The position numbers were made by a program, and so were the translations under genes. Positions 26,042 to 35,488 of a DNA stretch of 51,946 nucleotides are shown here, piece after piece. The notes beneath the pieces were generated by a model, which searched no databases, had not been told where the DNA came from, and was given only the letters and a program-made list of their open reading frames with translations. The DNA comes from Pseudogracilibacillus auburnensis. Its GTDB lineage: Bacteria > Bacillota > Bacilli > Bacillales > Amphibacillaceae. The stretch spans positions 264,684-316,629 of the forward strand of contig NZ_QJJQ01000004.1 of the NCBI RefSeq assembly GCF_003201975.1, in the 5' to 3' direction. How positions within the stretch are numbered: the first letter of the stretch is position 1; the number at the start of each line of letters is the position of its first letter.

Positions 26042-26794
26042 TTACTTCCGATCCCCACCTAATAGATCAAACAATCCTTTAGCGATACTTCCTTCGTCTT
26101 TTGATCCACCTTTTTGAGGAGCCGCCGCAAATACTCGGCTTGCAAGTCTGCTAAAAGGAAGTGATTGAATCCATACGGTTCCGGGACCACGCAATGTGGC
26201 GAAAAATAGTCCTTCTCCACCAAATAGTGCTGTTTTAATACCGCCGACAAACTGAATATCATAGTCAACACTACCTGTCATGGCAACTAGACAACCTGTA
26301 TCAACACGTAATGCATCACCAGCAGCAAGTTCTTTTTTATGAATTGTTCCACCCGCATGGATAAAGGTCATGCCATCGCCTTGGAGCTTTTGCATAATAA
26401 ATCCTTCACCCCCAAAAAATCCTGTCCCAATCTTTCGTTGGAATTCGATACCGACAGATACACCTTTTGCTGCAGCAAGAAACGCGTCTTTTTGACAAAT
26501 AAGTTTTCCGTCCATCTTGCTCAAATCGACAGGAATGATTTTTCCAGGATACGGTGAGGCAAACGATACATGTTTTTTTCCAATACCTTCGTTTGTAAAT
26601 GTTGTCATGAATAAACTTTCACCTGTAAGTACTCGTTTACCAGCACCGAGAAGCTTGTCCATGAGTCCATTTTGTTTGGAAGAACCATCGCCAAAAATCG
26701 TTTCCATCCGGATTTCTTCGTCCATCATCATAAGACTACCTGCTTCTGCAATAACGGTTTCTTGTGGATCAAGTTCAATCTCAACAAATTGCAT
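26042..26794 (-). CDS. TIGR00266/AIM24-family protein
   Basis: 250 residues. The beta-rich TIGR00266 family signature is clear: IVIAEAGSLMMMDEEI-type start, GLMDKLLGAGKRVLTGESLF, FFGGEGFIMQKLQGDG, and LFGGEGLFFATLRGPG. It ends with a glycine-rich tail, KGLFDLLGG. Members are soluble beta-proteins of unknown biochemical function, related to yeast AIM24. The ATG at 26794 is followed by FVEIELDPQETVIAEAG. It is monocistronic, with its own terminator. Confidence 0.88.
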   Translation of the reverse strand: MQFVEIELDPQETVIAEAGSLMMMDEEIRMETIFGDGSSKQNGLMDKLLGAGKRVLTGESLFMTTFTNEGIGKKHVSFASPYPGKIIPVDLSKMDGKLICQKDAFLAAAKGVSVGIEFQRKIGTGFFGGEGFIMQKLQGDGMTFIHAGGTIHKKELAAGDALRVDTGCLVAMTGSVDYDIQFVGGIKTALFGGEGLFFATLRGPGTVWIQSLPFSRLASRVFAAAPQKGGSKDEGSIAKGLFDLLGGDRK

Positions 26795-27056
26795 ATCATC
26801 ACCATATAATTATATAGTTTTTTTTGATAAAATACAGTGAAAGTATAGTCCTTCGATTCCATTATAGGAGGGGCGGACTGATACAGGATAAAAATCCAAT
26901 TATACACAAAAATTAACTTGTAATATGCTAGCGTTTCATTCCAATACATTAGTTGTGCATAAAATATTTTAGTAATGGACATTTTCTCATTGTATTTTTA
27001 TACATTATTATGTATAATAAATACTATCGAATTGAAAAAAGGTAGGAGAGATTGCT

Positions 27057-28400
27057 GTGGAAAGAAAAAAGATAATCATTATTGGTGCTGCAGGAAGAGA
27101 TTTTCATAATTTTAATACGTATTACCGTAACAAAGAGGAGTATAATGTTGTAGCTTTTACAGCCGCTCAAATACCTGATATAGATGGACGAAAATACCCA
27201 AATGAACTTGCTGGTGAATTATATCCTGAAGGGATTCCAATATATGCACAAGATGAATTATCAACTCTTATTAAAGAACTTCATGTAGATGAATGTGTCT
27301 TTGCTTATAGTGATGTTCACTATGAAGAAGTAATGGGGGTTAGTGCGATCGTGAATGCCGCTGGTGCTAATTTCACACTCCTAGGACCAAAACAAACGAT
27401 GCTTAAAAGTAATAAGCCAGTCATTTCTGTTTGTGCGGTTCGTACTGGAACTGGAAAAAGCCAAACATCACGTAAAATTATTGAAGTGTTACTAGAACAA
27501 GACTTGAAAGTAATTGCGATTAGACATCCAATGCCATACGGGGATTTAGCTGCACAGCGGGTTCAACGTTTTGCGACTGTGGAAGATTTAAAGAAACATC
27601 AGTGTACAATTGAAGAAATGGAAGAATATGAACCACATGTCGAAAGAGGAAATATTGTTTATGCAGGTGTAGACTATGAGGATATTATTCGCGCTGCGGA
27701 AAATGATCCTGATGGTTGTGATGTAATTCTTTGGGATGGTGGAAATAATGATTTTCCATTCTATAAACCAGATCTTGCAGTAACAGTTTTAGATCCACAT
27801 CGCCCCGGACATGAATTGAAATATTATCCTGGTGAAGTGAACTTAAGATCATCAGACGTAAATATTATTAATAAAGTGGATAGTGCATCAACAGATGCGG
27901 TGCAAACTGTTGAAAACAATATTAAAAATGTAAGTCCAGATAGTACAATCATTAAAGCTGAATCAACTATTACGATTGACAATCCTGAAATTATTAAAGG
28001 TAAAAAAGTATTGATCGTTGAAGATGGTCCTACATTAACGCACGGCGAAATGAAAATGGGGGCTGGAACAGTTGCGGCTGATCGTTTTGGAGCGGCAGAA
28101 ATTGTTGATCCACGTCCATTTGCAGTCGGAACATTGACAGACACATTTGAAAAATATACTCATATCGAAAATGTCCTTCCAGCGATGGGCTATGGAAAAC
28201 AACAATTAAAAGATTTAGAAGAAACAATCAATAAAACGGAATGTGATGCAGTTATCATCGGAACTCCTATTGATTTATCAAGAATTATCGACATTAATAA
28301 ACCGTGCACTCGGGTACATTATGATTTAGATGAGGTTGGCAGTCCGAACTTAACAGAAATTTTACATGATTTCATTCAAGAACATCAATTAAAAAAGTAA
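27057..28400 (+). CDS. Cyclic 2,3-diphosphoglycerate synthetase-like GTPase
   Basis: 447 residues. The protein starts KKIIIIGAAGRDFHNFNTYY, has a P-loop in VCAVRTGTGKSQTSRKI (about 127-143), and ILWDGGNNDFPFYKPDLAV, the arrangement of proteins annotated as cyclic 2,3-diphosphoglycerate synthetase. In archaea that enzyme makes the thermoprotectant cDPG. In Bacillota the true product is not settled, and the protein is best described as a cPGS-like P-loop NTPase. GTG start at 27057 with TAGGAGAG upstream; a TATAAT-like box lies at about 27014. It has its own terminator. Confidence 0.85.
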   Translation: MERKKIIIIGAAGRDFHNFNTYYRNKEEYNVVAFTAAQIPDIDGRKYPNELAGELYPEGIPIYAQDELSTLIKELHVDECVFAYSDVHYEEVMGVSAIVNAAGANFTLLGPKQTMLKSNKPVISVCAVRTGTGKSQTSRKIIEVLLEQDLKVIAIRHPMPYGDLAAQRVQRFATVEDLKKHQCTIEEMEEYEPHVERGNIVYAGVDYEDIIRAAENDPDGCDVILWDGGNNDFPFYKPDLAVTVLDPHRPGHELKYYPGEVNLRSSDVNIINKVDSASTDAVQTVENNIKNVSPDSTIIKAESTITIDNPEIIKGKKVLIVEDGPTLTHGEMKMGAGTVAADRFGAAEIVDPRPFAVGTLTDTFEKYTHIENVLPAMGYGKQQLKDLEETINKTECDAVIIGTPIDLSRIIDINKPCTRVHYDLDEVGSPNLTEILHDFIQEHQLKK

Positions 28401-28405
28401 ATAAT

Positions 28406-28443
28406 AAAGCGGCATAGATCTTCGTGATTATGCTGCTTTCTTT
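28406..28443 (+). terminator. Rho-independent terminator
   Basis: AAAGCGGCATA pairs with TATGCTGCTTT (one G-U pair), followed by CTTT. Confidence 0.75.
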
Positions 28444-28587
28444 ATGAGTTAGCATAAGGAATGTTAAATTTGTACATTACCAATAGTCTTGTTGGACATC
28501 AAAGTACATGTTTACATACTTGCCGTCGATTATTGATGGTGATCGCTATCGACTTTAGTTTGATCGGCAATTCGGAATCTATACAAC

Positions 28588-28878
28588 CTATTTTTTCTTT
28601 ACAAAAAGACCTTCCAATGGTTCCCAAGGATGCACTGCAAAATCAAATTTCTTATCAACTACTGCTGGATCATTTTTTGCCACTTTGACCGCTTCTTCGA
28701 TATTTTCAACATCAATAATGACTAAACCACCTGTATGATCCATAAATGGTCCAGCAGAAACAAGTTTATCTTGTAATGTATCGACTAAATATTGGCGATG
28801 TGGGACTAATTGTTGTTCCCAATGAGGCTTCCCTTCTAGCCATGCCTCTCCACGTGAATAAATAATAACAGCTTTCAT
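28588..28878 (-). CDS. YciI-like protein
   Basis: 96 residues from the ATG at 28878, which has AGGAGGAG at the right distance; a longer frame upstream is not needed. Family features: MKAVIIYSRGEAWLEGKPH, LVPHRQYLVDTL, GPFMDHTGGLVIIDVEN, and NDPAVVDKKFDFAVHPWEPL. YciI proteins are small ferredoxin-like-fold proteins with a proposed His-Asp active pair (His in the HRQYL region). The function is generally unknown. Confidence 0.88.
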   Translation of the reverse strand: MKAVIIYSRGEAWLEGKPHWEQQLVPHRQYLVDTLQDKLVSAGPFMDHTGGLVIIDVENIEEAVKVAKNDPAVVDKKFDFAVHPWEPLEGLFVKKK

Positions 28879-28991
28879 AAGAAAACTCCTCCTTTTTAGT
28901 GATATTGCTCCTCTTAAAATACGAACTTTTTTACCTTTCTTAGTCATTATATTCATAGTACACTAAATAAAAATAGGAGGGTGAAAATAAA

Positions 28992-29310
28992 TTGAATGCG
29001 GAAGAACTATGGGCTTCTTTTGGAACAATTGAAGGATGATTAAGGTTAGAAATTTACAGGATAATCTACTAACTGTAGAAGTGGAAAACGAGTTTCAATG
29101 TAATTGAATTGACCAACGATACAAATCATCGTTATTGATGATGTTGGAAATATTACAGATAAAGAATTTGGTGTGATCATTCCCTACACGGAAGAAGCGA
29201 AAAAGATACATAAAAGGGAACCAAAGAAAGTAATTTTAGGGTTTGATGACTTTTTTAAACTACTAAAGATGGAAAGGAATTACAGAAAAGAATTATTCGA
29301 TCCAACATAG
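28992..29310 (+). pseudogene. Decayed gene of unknown family
   Basis: After AGGAGGGTG a TTG start (28992) gives MNAEELWASFGTIEG and a stop. The coding signal resumes in another frame as MIKVRNLQDNLLTVEVENEF, and in a third as IVIDDVGNITDKEFGVIIPY, ending LGFDDFFKLLKMERNYRKEL and a stop at 29310. Taken together this is one ancestral protein of about 105 residues broken by at least two frameshifts. I do not recognise the family. Confidence 0.5.
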
Positions 29311-29393
29311 AAGTTGACAGATTGATAATGGAATGAATCTAGTGCTTTTGTCTTCTGGTATATGGTAGAATAGTAACTTAAGGAGGTGAAATA

Positions 29394-29867
29394 ATGGTAG
29401 AAGAAAAAATAGACGCTATGTTTGAAATGATAAAAATTTTGACAAATGAGGTAAGTAATTTATCCACGACAGTAGACACTCTAACTTCTAGAGTAGATGG
29501 TCTATCAACCGAAATGAATCAACGCTTTGAGTCAGTAGATGAACGTTTTGACCAAGTAGATACTCGTTTTGAGTCGATAGATGAGCGTTTTGATCAAGTA
29601 GATACACGTTTTGAGTCAGTAGATGAACGTTTTGATCGAGTAGATACACGCTCTGATGCAGTAGATCAACGTATTAGAAGTTTTGAGCAACGTGTTAACG
29701 AGCGATTCGATACACTCGAATTAAAAATTGATAACCTTGCAACCGAAAGTAGAAGTTACTTTAAGCATGTTGAGGATCGAACTGATACCCATGAATCTGT
29801 TCTCCAAAAATTATTTTATCAAACGCATGTAAATAATATGCAAATAAATAAACGAAGAGATAAATAA
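29394..29867 (+). CDS. Coiled-coil protein with 14-residue repeats
   Basis: 157 residues, almost wholly predicted coiled coil. Residues about 40-85 consist of 14-residue (42-bp) repeats of the form RFESVDERFDQVDT, three copies plus diverged edges. This repeat length suits two heptads. The tail has FKHVEDRTDTHESVLQKLF. There is no membrane segment. The ribosome site GGAGGTGAAATA precedes the ATG. Similar proteins are common and uncharacterised in Bacillus. The strong terminator at 29921 supports a real gene. Confidence 0.8.
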   Translation: MVEEKIDAMFEMIKILTNEVSNLSTTVDTLTSRVDGLSTEMNQRFESVDERFDQVDTRFESIDERFDQVDTRFESVDERFDRVDTRSDAVDQRIRSFEQRVNERFDTLELKIDNLATESRSYFKHVEDRTDTHESVLQKLFYQTHVNNMQINKRRDK

Positions 29868-29920
29868 AAAATATTCCTCTTTATCCTTTTCTTATACTTT
29901 TAATCCCATATTCTAATAAG

Positions 29921-29962
29921 GTAATCATCCTTGTTTTGGGTTGAAAGGATGGTTACTTTTTT
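29921..29962 (+). terminator. Rho-independent terminator
   Basis: GTAATCATCCTT (29921-29932) pairs with AAGGATGGTTAC (29945-29956), with one G-U pair, followed by six Ts. Confidence 0.9.
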
Positions 29963-30507
29963 ACTTGATATCTTCCCAATTATAATGTTTGATGATGATC
30001 TCCGACAATTTGCAGTTTTTGCACCAAATGGAAAGCGAAATATCATATATGAGAACTCGTCTTAATTGCATATTGTAAGTATAAAAAACCTGCTTTAAAA
30101 CTTACTTACCTATTTTTGAAATAATCTCTTCTCTTTCTAAAAATATAAGACATCCATAAAACTTTTCTAATTTCCTACAAAAATGATCGTCTATTGCTTT
30201 GTCATCCCATATACCTTTTCTCTCGACAACTTCCAAACAACAGCATCATGAATGGACCCTTTCATTTTTATGTCATTTCCCGGGTAATGATTCGACAATT
30301 TTTCCTATCTATTTTGTAAAAAAGGTTGTAATCGATCATAAGAACTGCTCTTAAAGGTATATAACATTCATAAGATCGTTTCTTTTTCCAATTATCTGTG
30401 AAAAAATAAAAGACACCAATTGTACGTCGCTACAAAGGGTGAAAGAGTGTGCAAAACATTATTTTTAGTATCTAATCGAAAAAGCCATTTTGTTTTTCCC
30501 GCTTCTT
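29963..30507. other. Gene-poor stretch with a short minus-strand relic
   Basis: There is no intact gene. On the minus strand 30244-30102 reads CCLEVVERKGIWDDKAIDDH, then a Cys/Lys-rich segment ending EEIISKIGK and a stop. It looks like the 3' end of a lost gene, with a different frame upstream (MKGSIHDAVVWKLSREKVYG). I do not recognise the family. The remainder is AT-rich. Confidence 0.3.
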
Positions 30508-30720
30508 CTATATTACACCGTTTTCTTTCCTATTCATCTTTGATAACTCTTCCCGTGTTAGACAATTGTCTTCGTTCATAAAAGCGGTCCGAACTGTTTC
30601 ATCTACCTCACTTTGTTTAATGGCAACGTCAAGGTCGTGTACAATCTGAGCCAAATATTCAAATGCTTGTCGAATAAATTCATTCGCCGAGCAACAATAA
30701 TTATAATCGAACGAAATCAC
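30508..30720 (-). CDS. Small hypothetical protein
   Basis: 70 residues from GTG at 30720, helical in the middle (FIRQAFEYLAQIVHDLDVAI) and ending LSKMNRKENGVI. The ribosome site is weak (TAAGGG). There are no recognisable motifs. It is divergent from the alpha-glucosidase promoter. It may be real or a chance frame. Confidence 0.35.
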   Translation of the reverse strand: MISFDYNYCCSANEFIRQAFEYLAQIVHDLDVAIKQSEVDETVRTAFMNEDNCLTREELSKMNRKENGVI

Positions 30721-30821
30721 CGATACCCTTATACTATCTCACTAGTACAATCGTTTGCACTATTGATTTTGCTTTTTAAAGAAATATTGTTAAATGGTAT
30801 TCAAAAAAAATTTAAAACCCA

Positions 30822-30879
30822 TTGTAATTGTATTTAAAAACGGTATAATGAACTTCAATAAGTTGTGCAAACGTTTTCT
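30822..30879 (+). promoter_or_regulatory. Promoter and cre-like operator of the alpha-glucosidase gene
   Basis: TTGTAA (30822-30827), 16 bp, then TATAAT (30844-30849). Just after the expected start point lies TGCAAACGTTTTCT (30866-30879). It matches the CcpA cre consensus TGWAANCGNTNWCA except at two positions and could equally serve a LacI-type maltose regulator. Its position predicts repression when preferred sugars are present. Confidence 0.65.
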
Positions 30880-30902
30880 TGTCAAATACAGGAGGTTTTA
30901 GA

Positions 30903-33242
30903 ATGCTTCAAGATACTAGTTTTGCAATTCATCCAGGAAAAGAAAAGCAGAACCAAAAGGCACTAATCTATCAAGATGTTGGAAAAGTCAAACAATATAA
31001 GAGGACCGGCAATGGTTTTCTTTTTATATGTGAAAATGCTCAAGTAGCCATTCTTTTTTATACAAATTCAATAGTTAGAATTGTGATGAACCCAAAGGGG
31101 GAACCACAACTTGATAAGTCAAAAGTGGTCGTGGCAAATCCTGAACAACTATTGATTAAAGAACAAATAATAAATGATACGATCATGTTAAAAACGAACA
31201 GAATAAAACTTCATGTACAAAAAGCGCCGTTCCGTCTAAAGGTAACAGATAGGAGGGGACGAAACCTCTTAGTTGAAGGAGCGCGCGGAATGGCTTTCCG
31301 TGAAAATGGAGAAGTTGCTGTGTGGAAAGAGATGGATAAAGATGACCATTTTTACGGGTTTGGAGAAAAAACAGGGCATTTAAATAAACGTGGTGAGCGA
31401 TATGAAATGTGGAATACGGATGTGTATGCACCGCACAACCCAGAAACAGATCCATTATATGAATCAATTCCTTATTTTATGACTTTACGTCAAGGGAAGG
31501 CACACGGGGTCTTTTTTGATAATACATTTAGAACAGTTTTTGATTTAAAAAAATCAGACAGCTACTATACTTTTTCAGCTGAAGGTGGGCAGCTTGATTA
31601 TTATATTTTGGCGGGACCTGAGCCGAAAGCGGTTATTGAACAATATACATATCTGACAGGGAAAATGCCTCTTCCACCGAAATGGGCAATCGGATATCAT
31701 CAATCCCGTTATAGTTATGAAACGGAGAAGGAAGTTCGTCAACTGGCAACTACATTTATTGAAAAAGATATTCCTCTTGATGTTATTCATTTAGACATTC
31801 ATTATATGGACGGATATCGTGTGTTTACATTTGATCATGATAAATTTCCAAATCCAGAACAATTAATAAAAGAGCTGCATGATATGGGTATCCGCGTTGT
31901 GCCTATTGTTGATCCTGGCGTAAAGAAAGATGTGGAATACAAAACATATCGAGAGGGTGTTTTGAAAGATCTGTTCTGTAAATATATTGAAGGTGAAATT
32001 TTTTATGGCGACGTATGGCCTGGAACGAGTGCATTTCCTGATTTCACTGATCAGAAAGTGCGTAAATGGTGGGGAGAACAACATACATTTTACACAGATA
32101 TAGGTATAGAAGGAATTTGGAATGATATGAATGAACCAGCTGTATTTAATGAGACGAAAACGATGGATGTTACTGTCATGCATCGAAATGATGGAGAGCA
32201 GACAACTCATCGCGAGCTTCATAATGTGTACGGATTTTTAATGGGGAAGGCGACATATGAAGGATTAAAAGAGCAACTTAATGGAAAGCGACCTTTTTTA
32301 CTAACGAGGGCTGGCTTTGCAGGTGTACAAAGATATGCGGCTGTTTGGACTGGAGATAATCGCAGCTTTTGGGAACATTTGCAAATGTCTTTACCGATGG
32401 TGATGAACCTCGGATTATCAGGTATTCCATTTACTGGCCCAGATGTAGGTGGTTTTGCGCATGATACGAACGGAGAGCTAATTGTGAGATGGACACAAGT
32501 TGGTGCATTTACACCATATTTTCGTAATCACTCTGCAATTGGTACTGTATATCAAGAACCATGGCAATTCGGTGGGAAACATGAAGAAATAATGAGAAAA
32601 TATATTCAAATGCGTTATATTTGGATGCCGCAAATATATTCACTATTTCATGAGGCAAGTACAAAAGGATTACCTGTCATGCGTCCACTATTACTTGAGT
32701 TTCCCAACGATAAGAAGACATACAATTTAAATGATCAATTTATGATCGGGGACAATGTAATGATTGCACCAATTTTAGCGCCTTCTGTTACAGACCGTGC
32801 AGTTTACATGCCTAAAGGAGAATGGGTAGAGATTGAAACAGGCAAAACCTATGCAGGTGAACAAACGCATTTAATTCATGCTGAGCTTGATGTGTTGCCG
32901 ATTTTTGTGAAAAGAGGAACTGCAATCATGCAAACAGAGTGGATGTCCAATGTGAAAAAGTCACCTGAAAATATGAGTATGCATGTCTTCGCAGGAGCGC
33001 TTAATGAATCTTATCGTTTTATTTTTTATGATGATGATGGGGAAACTTTTGCGTATGAAAATGGAGCTTATTTAAAATTGGAATTAGAGGTTACTTGTTC
33101 AGAACATGGAGTAGAAGTAACGGTAGTAAATGAGCAAGGGGAATATGATCCTTTATATAAGGAGATAAAATTAAATGTTATTGGATTAGCTAGAAACCAA
33201 AAGGTGAAGATAAATGGAGCTAGCCGCATAAATATCGTGTAA
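30903..33242 (+). CDS. GH31 alpha-glucosidase
   Basis: 779 residues. GH31 landmarks: HFYGFGEKTGHLNKRG in the N-terminal beta domain; the barrel starts at PPKWAIGYHQSRYSY; the catalytic nucleophile Asp is in GIWNDMNEPAVF (D408); the acid/base region is WTGDNRSFWEHLQMS; and HSAIGTVYQEPW follows. There is no signal peptide, so it acts on imported oligosaccharides such as maltose or isomaltose. The ATG at 30903 sits behind AGGAGGTTTTAG. Single gene with cre-like operator and terminator. Confidence 0.95.
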   Translation: MLQDTSFAIHPGKEKQNQKALIYQDVGKVKQYKRTGNGFLFICENAQVAILFYTNSIVRIVMNPKGEPQLDKSKVVVANPEQLLIKEQIINDTIMLKTNRIKLHVQKAPFRLKVTDRRGRNLLVEGARGMAFRENGEVAVWKEMDKDDHFYGFGEKTGHLNKRGERYEMWNTDVYAPHNPETDPLYESIPYFMTLRQGKAHGVFFDNTFRTVFDLKKSDSYYTFSAEGGQLDYYILAGPEPKAVIEQYTYLTGKMPLPPKWAIGYHQSRYSYETEKEVRQLATTFIEKDIPLDVIHLDIHYMDGYRVFTFDHDKFPNPEQLIKELHDMGIRVVPIVDPGVKKDVEYKTYREGVLKDLFCKYIEGEIFYGDVWPGTSAFPDFTDQKVRKWWGEQHTFYTDIGIEGIWNDMNEPAVFNETKTMDVTVMHRNDGEQTTHRELHNVYGFLMGKATYEGLKEQLNGKRPFLLTRAGFAGVQRYAAVWTGDNRSFWEHLQMSLPMVMNLGLSGIPFTGPDVGGFAHDTNGELIVRWTQVGAFTPYFRNHSAIGTVYQEPWQFGGKHEEIMRKYIQMRYIWMPQIYSLFHEASTKGLPVMRPLLLEFPNDKKTYNLNDQFMIGDNVMIAPILAPSVTDRAVYMPKGEWVEIETGKTYAGEQTHLIHAELDVLPIFVKRGTAIMQTEWMSNVKKSPENMSMHVFAGALNESYRFIFYDDDGETFAYENGAYLKLELEVTCSEHGVEVTVVNEQGEYDPLYKEIKLNVIGLARNQKVKINGASRINIV

Positions 33243-33289
33243 TAAGGAATGTGTAGCTTGATTGGCTACATCTAACTTTTGGTAAATTT

Positions 33290-33327
33290 AAAAAAGATGT
33301 TTCTTCTATTGAGAAGACATCTTTTTT
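33290..33327 (+). terminator. Rho-independent terminator
   Basis: AAAAAGATGT with TCTTCT pairs with AGAAGA and ACATCTTTTTT around a short loop, ending in a T run. The A run on its left lets it serve the converging gene too. Confidence 0.85.
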
Positions 33328-33332
33328 AAATG

Positions 33333-33518
33333 CTATTTTTTCTGATTTCGTACTGATTTCTCGTTTACCATTTTTGAAATGTCTGCAGGATTAATCACCT
33401 TATCATGGCCCACTTCAATACCATACTGTATTCCAGTAGGATCATTAAGCACCCCTTCTTTTAGTCCATCCGAATGAGGAGTCGTTTTCCTATGACTATT
33501 TCGTCCTTTCCTTGGCAT
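33333..33518 (-). CDS. Small basic hypothetical protein
   Basis: 61 residues, MPRKGRNSHRKTTPHSDGLK and then GVLNDPTGIQYGIEVGHDKV. Hydrophilic, basic at both ends, no membrane segment. An AGGAGGTGT ribosome site lies 5-6 nt before the ATG, so translation is credible. The composition (Lys, Asn, Gly, His) recalls small sporulation-type proteins, but I cannot name a family. Confidence 0.65.
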   Translation of the reverse strand: MPRKGRNSHRKTTPHSDGLKEGVLNDPTGIQYGIEVGHDKVINPADISKMVNEKSVRNQKK

Positions 33519-33733
33519 TCATACACCTCCTGATTAAGAAGCAAGTAATGATAAACTAACACTAAGGATTAACAAATAATATGATGCTTATTTTTCCATG
33601 AGAATAGTAAAATTATGCTTTAGTATGAGGAGAGTTAGACTTCATATGAAGAAATAAGTTCTAATGGAGCGAAGATAAGAAACCTGTTAGTGAAAAGGTA
33701 TGTCTTAACCGAAATCAATCCTTATATTTTATA

Positions 33734-33762
33734 TTGGTCTTCCTTTCTATTTCTGATATAAT
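33734..33762 (+). promoter_or_regulatory. SigA promoter of cheV
   Basis: TTGGTC (33734-33739), 17 bp, TATAAT (33757-33762), preceded by TG as an extended -10 element. Confidence 0.7.
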
Positions 33763-33835
33763 AGTGCTAGTACTTTAGTATGAATGTATAGTGATTAATA
33801 TTAATTATAAAGATGACAAATGGGGGCATAAGATA

Positions 33836-34747
33836 ATGAGCTCATCACAAACAGATATATTATTGGAAAGTGGTACGAACGAATTGGAAGTAGTTATGTT
33901 TGAAATTGGTTCAGGTGTTTTTGGTATTAATGTATTGAAGGTAAGGGAGATCATAAATGCGGTAGAAGTCACGACTATTCCTAACTCACACCCGAATGTT
34001 GAGGGGATTATTCGTTTACGTGAAGAGGTTTTACCAGTTGTAAATTTGGCAAAAGTATTAGAAGTACCTGAATCAACAAATCCTGAGCGAGATAAATTTA
34101 TTATAGCTGAACTAAACCAGTTAAAAATTGCGTTTCGTGTGCATCATGTTTCACGAATTCATCGGATTTCATGGGAGCAAATTGAAAAACCTTCTGAATT
34201 ATCTGCCGGTGAACAAGCTCATGCGATTGGTATTATTAAATTAGCGGATCAAATGTCTATTTTACTAGATTTTGAAAAAGTAGTTGTTGAAATCGATCCA
34301 AGAGCGGGAGTCAATGTTGAAAGCTTACAAACATTAGGTCCACGTACTCGAACGACGAAAAAAATAATTGTAGCAGAAGACTCGGCTATTTTACGCCATC
34401 TATTGAAAGACACTTTAACAGAGGCAGGCTATGAAAATTTGCAGTTTTTTGAAAATGGAAAAGAAGCATGGAATTATTTAGAAGATTTATCTAATGATCA
34501 ATCCCTGGAACCGCAAGAAGAAGTGAACTTAATTATTACTGACATTGAGATGCCACAAATGGATGGGCACCATTTAACCGATCGGGTTAAAAAGGCCTCT
34601 CGTTTAAAAAACATTCCTGTCATTGTTTTTTCATCTTTAATTACAAAAGATTTGTTCCACAAAGGAGAAACAGTTGGCGCTAGTGCACAAGTGAGTAAAC
34701 CAGAAATAGTTACTTTAGTTGAAAAAATTGATTCTTTAATATTATAA
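33836..34747 (+). CDS. cheV: Chemotaxis coupling protein CheV
   Basis: 303 residues, the same length as B. subtilis CheV. The CheW-like domain (about 15-150) contains MFEIGSGVFGINVLKVREII and GIIRLREEVLPVVNL. The receiver domain (about 175-303) has IIVAEDSAILRHLL, the phosphoryl-acceptor Asp in LIITDIEMPQMDGHH (D236), and the conserved Lys in AQVSKPEI. It couples chemoreceptors to CheA and takes part in adaptation. The ATG at 33836 has GGGGGC upstream; an earlier GTG at 33791 would precede the ribosome site. It is separated from other motility genes. Confidence 0.97.
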   Translation: MSSSQTDILLESGTNELEVVMFEIGSGVFGINVLKVREIINAVEVTTIPNSHPNVEGIIRLREEVLPVVNLAKVLEVPESTNPERDKFIIAELNQLKIAFRVHHVSRIHRISWEQIEKPSELSAGEQAHAIGIIKLADQMSILLDFEKVVVEIDPRAGVNVESLQTLGPRTRTTKKIIVAEDSAILRHLLKDTLTEAGYENLQFFENGKEAWNYLEDLSNDQSLEPQEEVNLIITDIEMPQMDGHHLTDRVKKASRLKNIPVIVFSSLITKDLFHKGETVGASAQVSKPEIVTLVEKIDSLIL

Positions 34748-34754
34748 TTGATAA

Positions 34755-34782
34755 GCATCTCCCTAATTGGGGGATGCAATTT
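34755..34782 (+). terminator. cheV terminator
   Basis: GCATCTCCC pairs with GGGGGATGC around TAATT (one G-U pair), followed by a short T-rich tail. Confidence 0.75.
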
Positions 34783-34834
34783 TGAAGAGCAAATATGATT
34801 TTTAATCTTTTTTAAAAGTTTTTATTAAATATGC

Positions 34835-34862
34835 TTGCATTATTTCTAGAAACAGATATAAT
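34835..34862 (+). promoter_or_regulatory. Promoter of the tRNA operon
   Basis: TTGCAT (34835-34840), 16 bp, TATAAT (34857-34862), in an AT-rich setting. It is the only strong promoter between cheV and the tRNA genes. The leader to the first full tRNA is about 320 nt. Confidence 0.65.
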
Positions 34863-34958
34863 ATAAATTGTCGCTAAAATTTGGTGGTTCTAAAAAGCAC
34901 TGATAACTTTTTAGTTAAAGTAGCAAGTACATAGTTTTTTTAAAAAAACATATAACTT

Positions 34959-35216
34959 GAAAAGGTCTGCGAGGAATGCGAATGCATGACGAGCTTTAAA
35001 GTTACAAACGTCTTTTTAAAATATTATAACTAATTTAATTTTATTCCACAGTAGCTCAGTGGTAGAGCAGACCGGCACAAAATGAGATTATTATTTCAGT
35101 TAACATGAAAAGGTCTGCGAGGAATGCGAATGCATGACGAGCTTTAAAGTTTCAAACCTCTTTTTAAAATATTTAACTAATTTTTTTTTATTCCACAGTA
35201 GCTCAGTGGTAGAGCA
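34959..35216 (+). repeat. Direct duplication covering the tRNA-Asn 5' flank and 5' half
   Basis: 34959-35069 and 35107-35216 are nearly identical (offset 147-148 bp, a few substitutions and one small indel). Each copy starts with a motif containing GCGAGGA and GACGAG and ends with the first 25 nt of tRNA-Asn. Only the second copy continues into a complete tRNA. Confidence 0.95.
35045..35069 (+). pseudogene. Truncated tRNA-Asn (5' 25 nt)
   Basis: Identical to the start of the complete tRNA-Asn at 35192 up to the D-arm GAGCA, then replaced by unrelated sequence (GACCGGCAC...). It lacks anticodon and T arms. Confidence 0.95.
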
Positions 35217-35266
35217 ATCGGCTGTTAACCGATCGGTCGTAGGTTCGAATCCTACCTGTGGAGCCA
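35192..35266 (+). tRNA. tRNA-Asn(GTT)
   Basis: 75 nt. Acceptor TCCACAG/CTGTGGA, anticodon loop CTGTTAA (GTT), T-loop GGTTCGAATCC, encoded CCA at 35264-35266. First complete gene of the array. Confidence 0.98.
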
Positions 35267-35269
35267 ATC

Positions 35270-35362
35270 GGAGAGCTGTCCGAGTTGGTCGAAGGAGCAC
35301 GATTGGAAATCGTGTAGACCGTTAACGCGGTCTCAAGGGTTCAAATCCCTTGCTCTCCGCCA
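35270..35362 (+). tRNA. tRNA-Ser(GGA)
   Basis: 93 nt with a long variable arm. Acceptor GGAGAGC/GCTCTCC, anticodon loop TTGGAAA (GGA), encoded CCA. Confidence 0.98.
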
Positions 35363-35374
35363 GCATAAAAAACT

Positions 35375-35449
35375 GGCCCGTTGGTCAAGTGGTTAAGACA
35401 CCGCCCTTTCACGGCGGTAACACGGGTTCGAATCCCGTACGGGTCACCA
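35375..35449 (+). tRNA. tRNA-Glu(TTC)
   Basis: 75 nt. Acceptor GGCCCGT/ACGGGTC, anticodon TTC in CCTTTCAC, encoded CCA. Confidence 0.97.
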
Positions 35450-35488
35450 TTTATAAAATTTAAGACCATGATATACTAGTAGTAAGAT

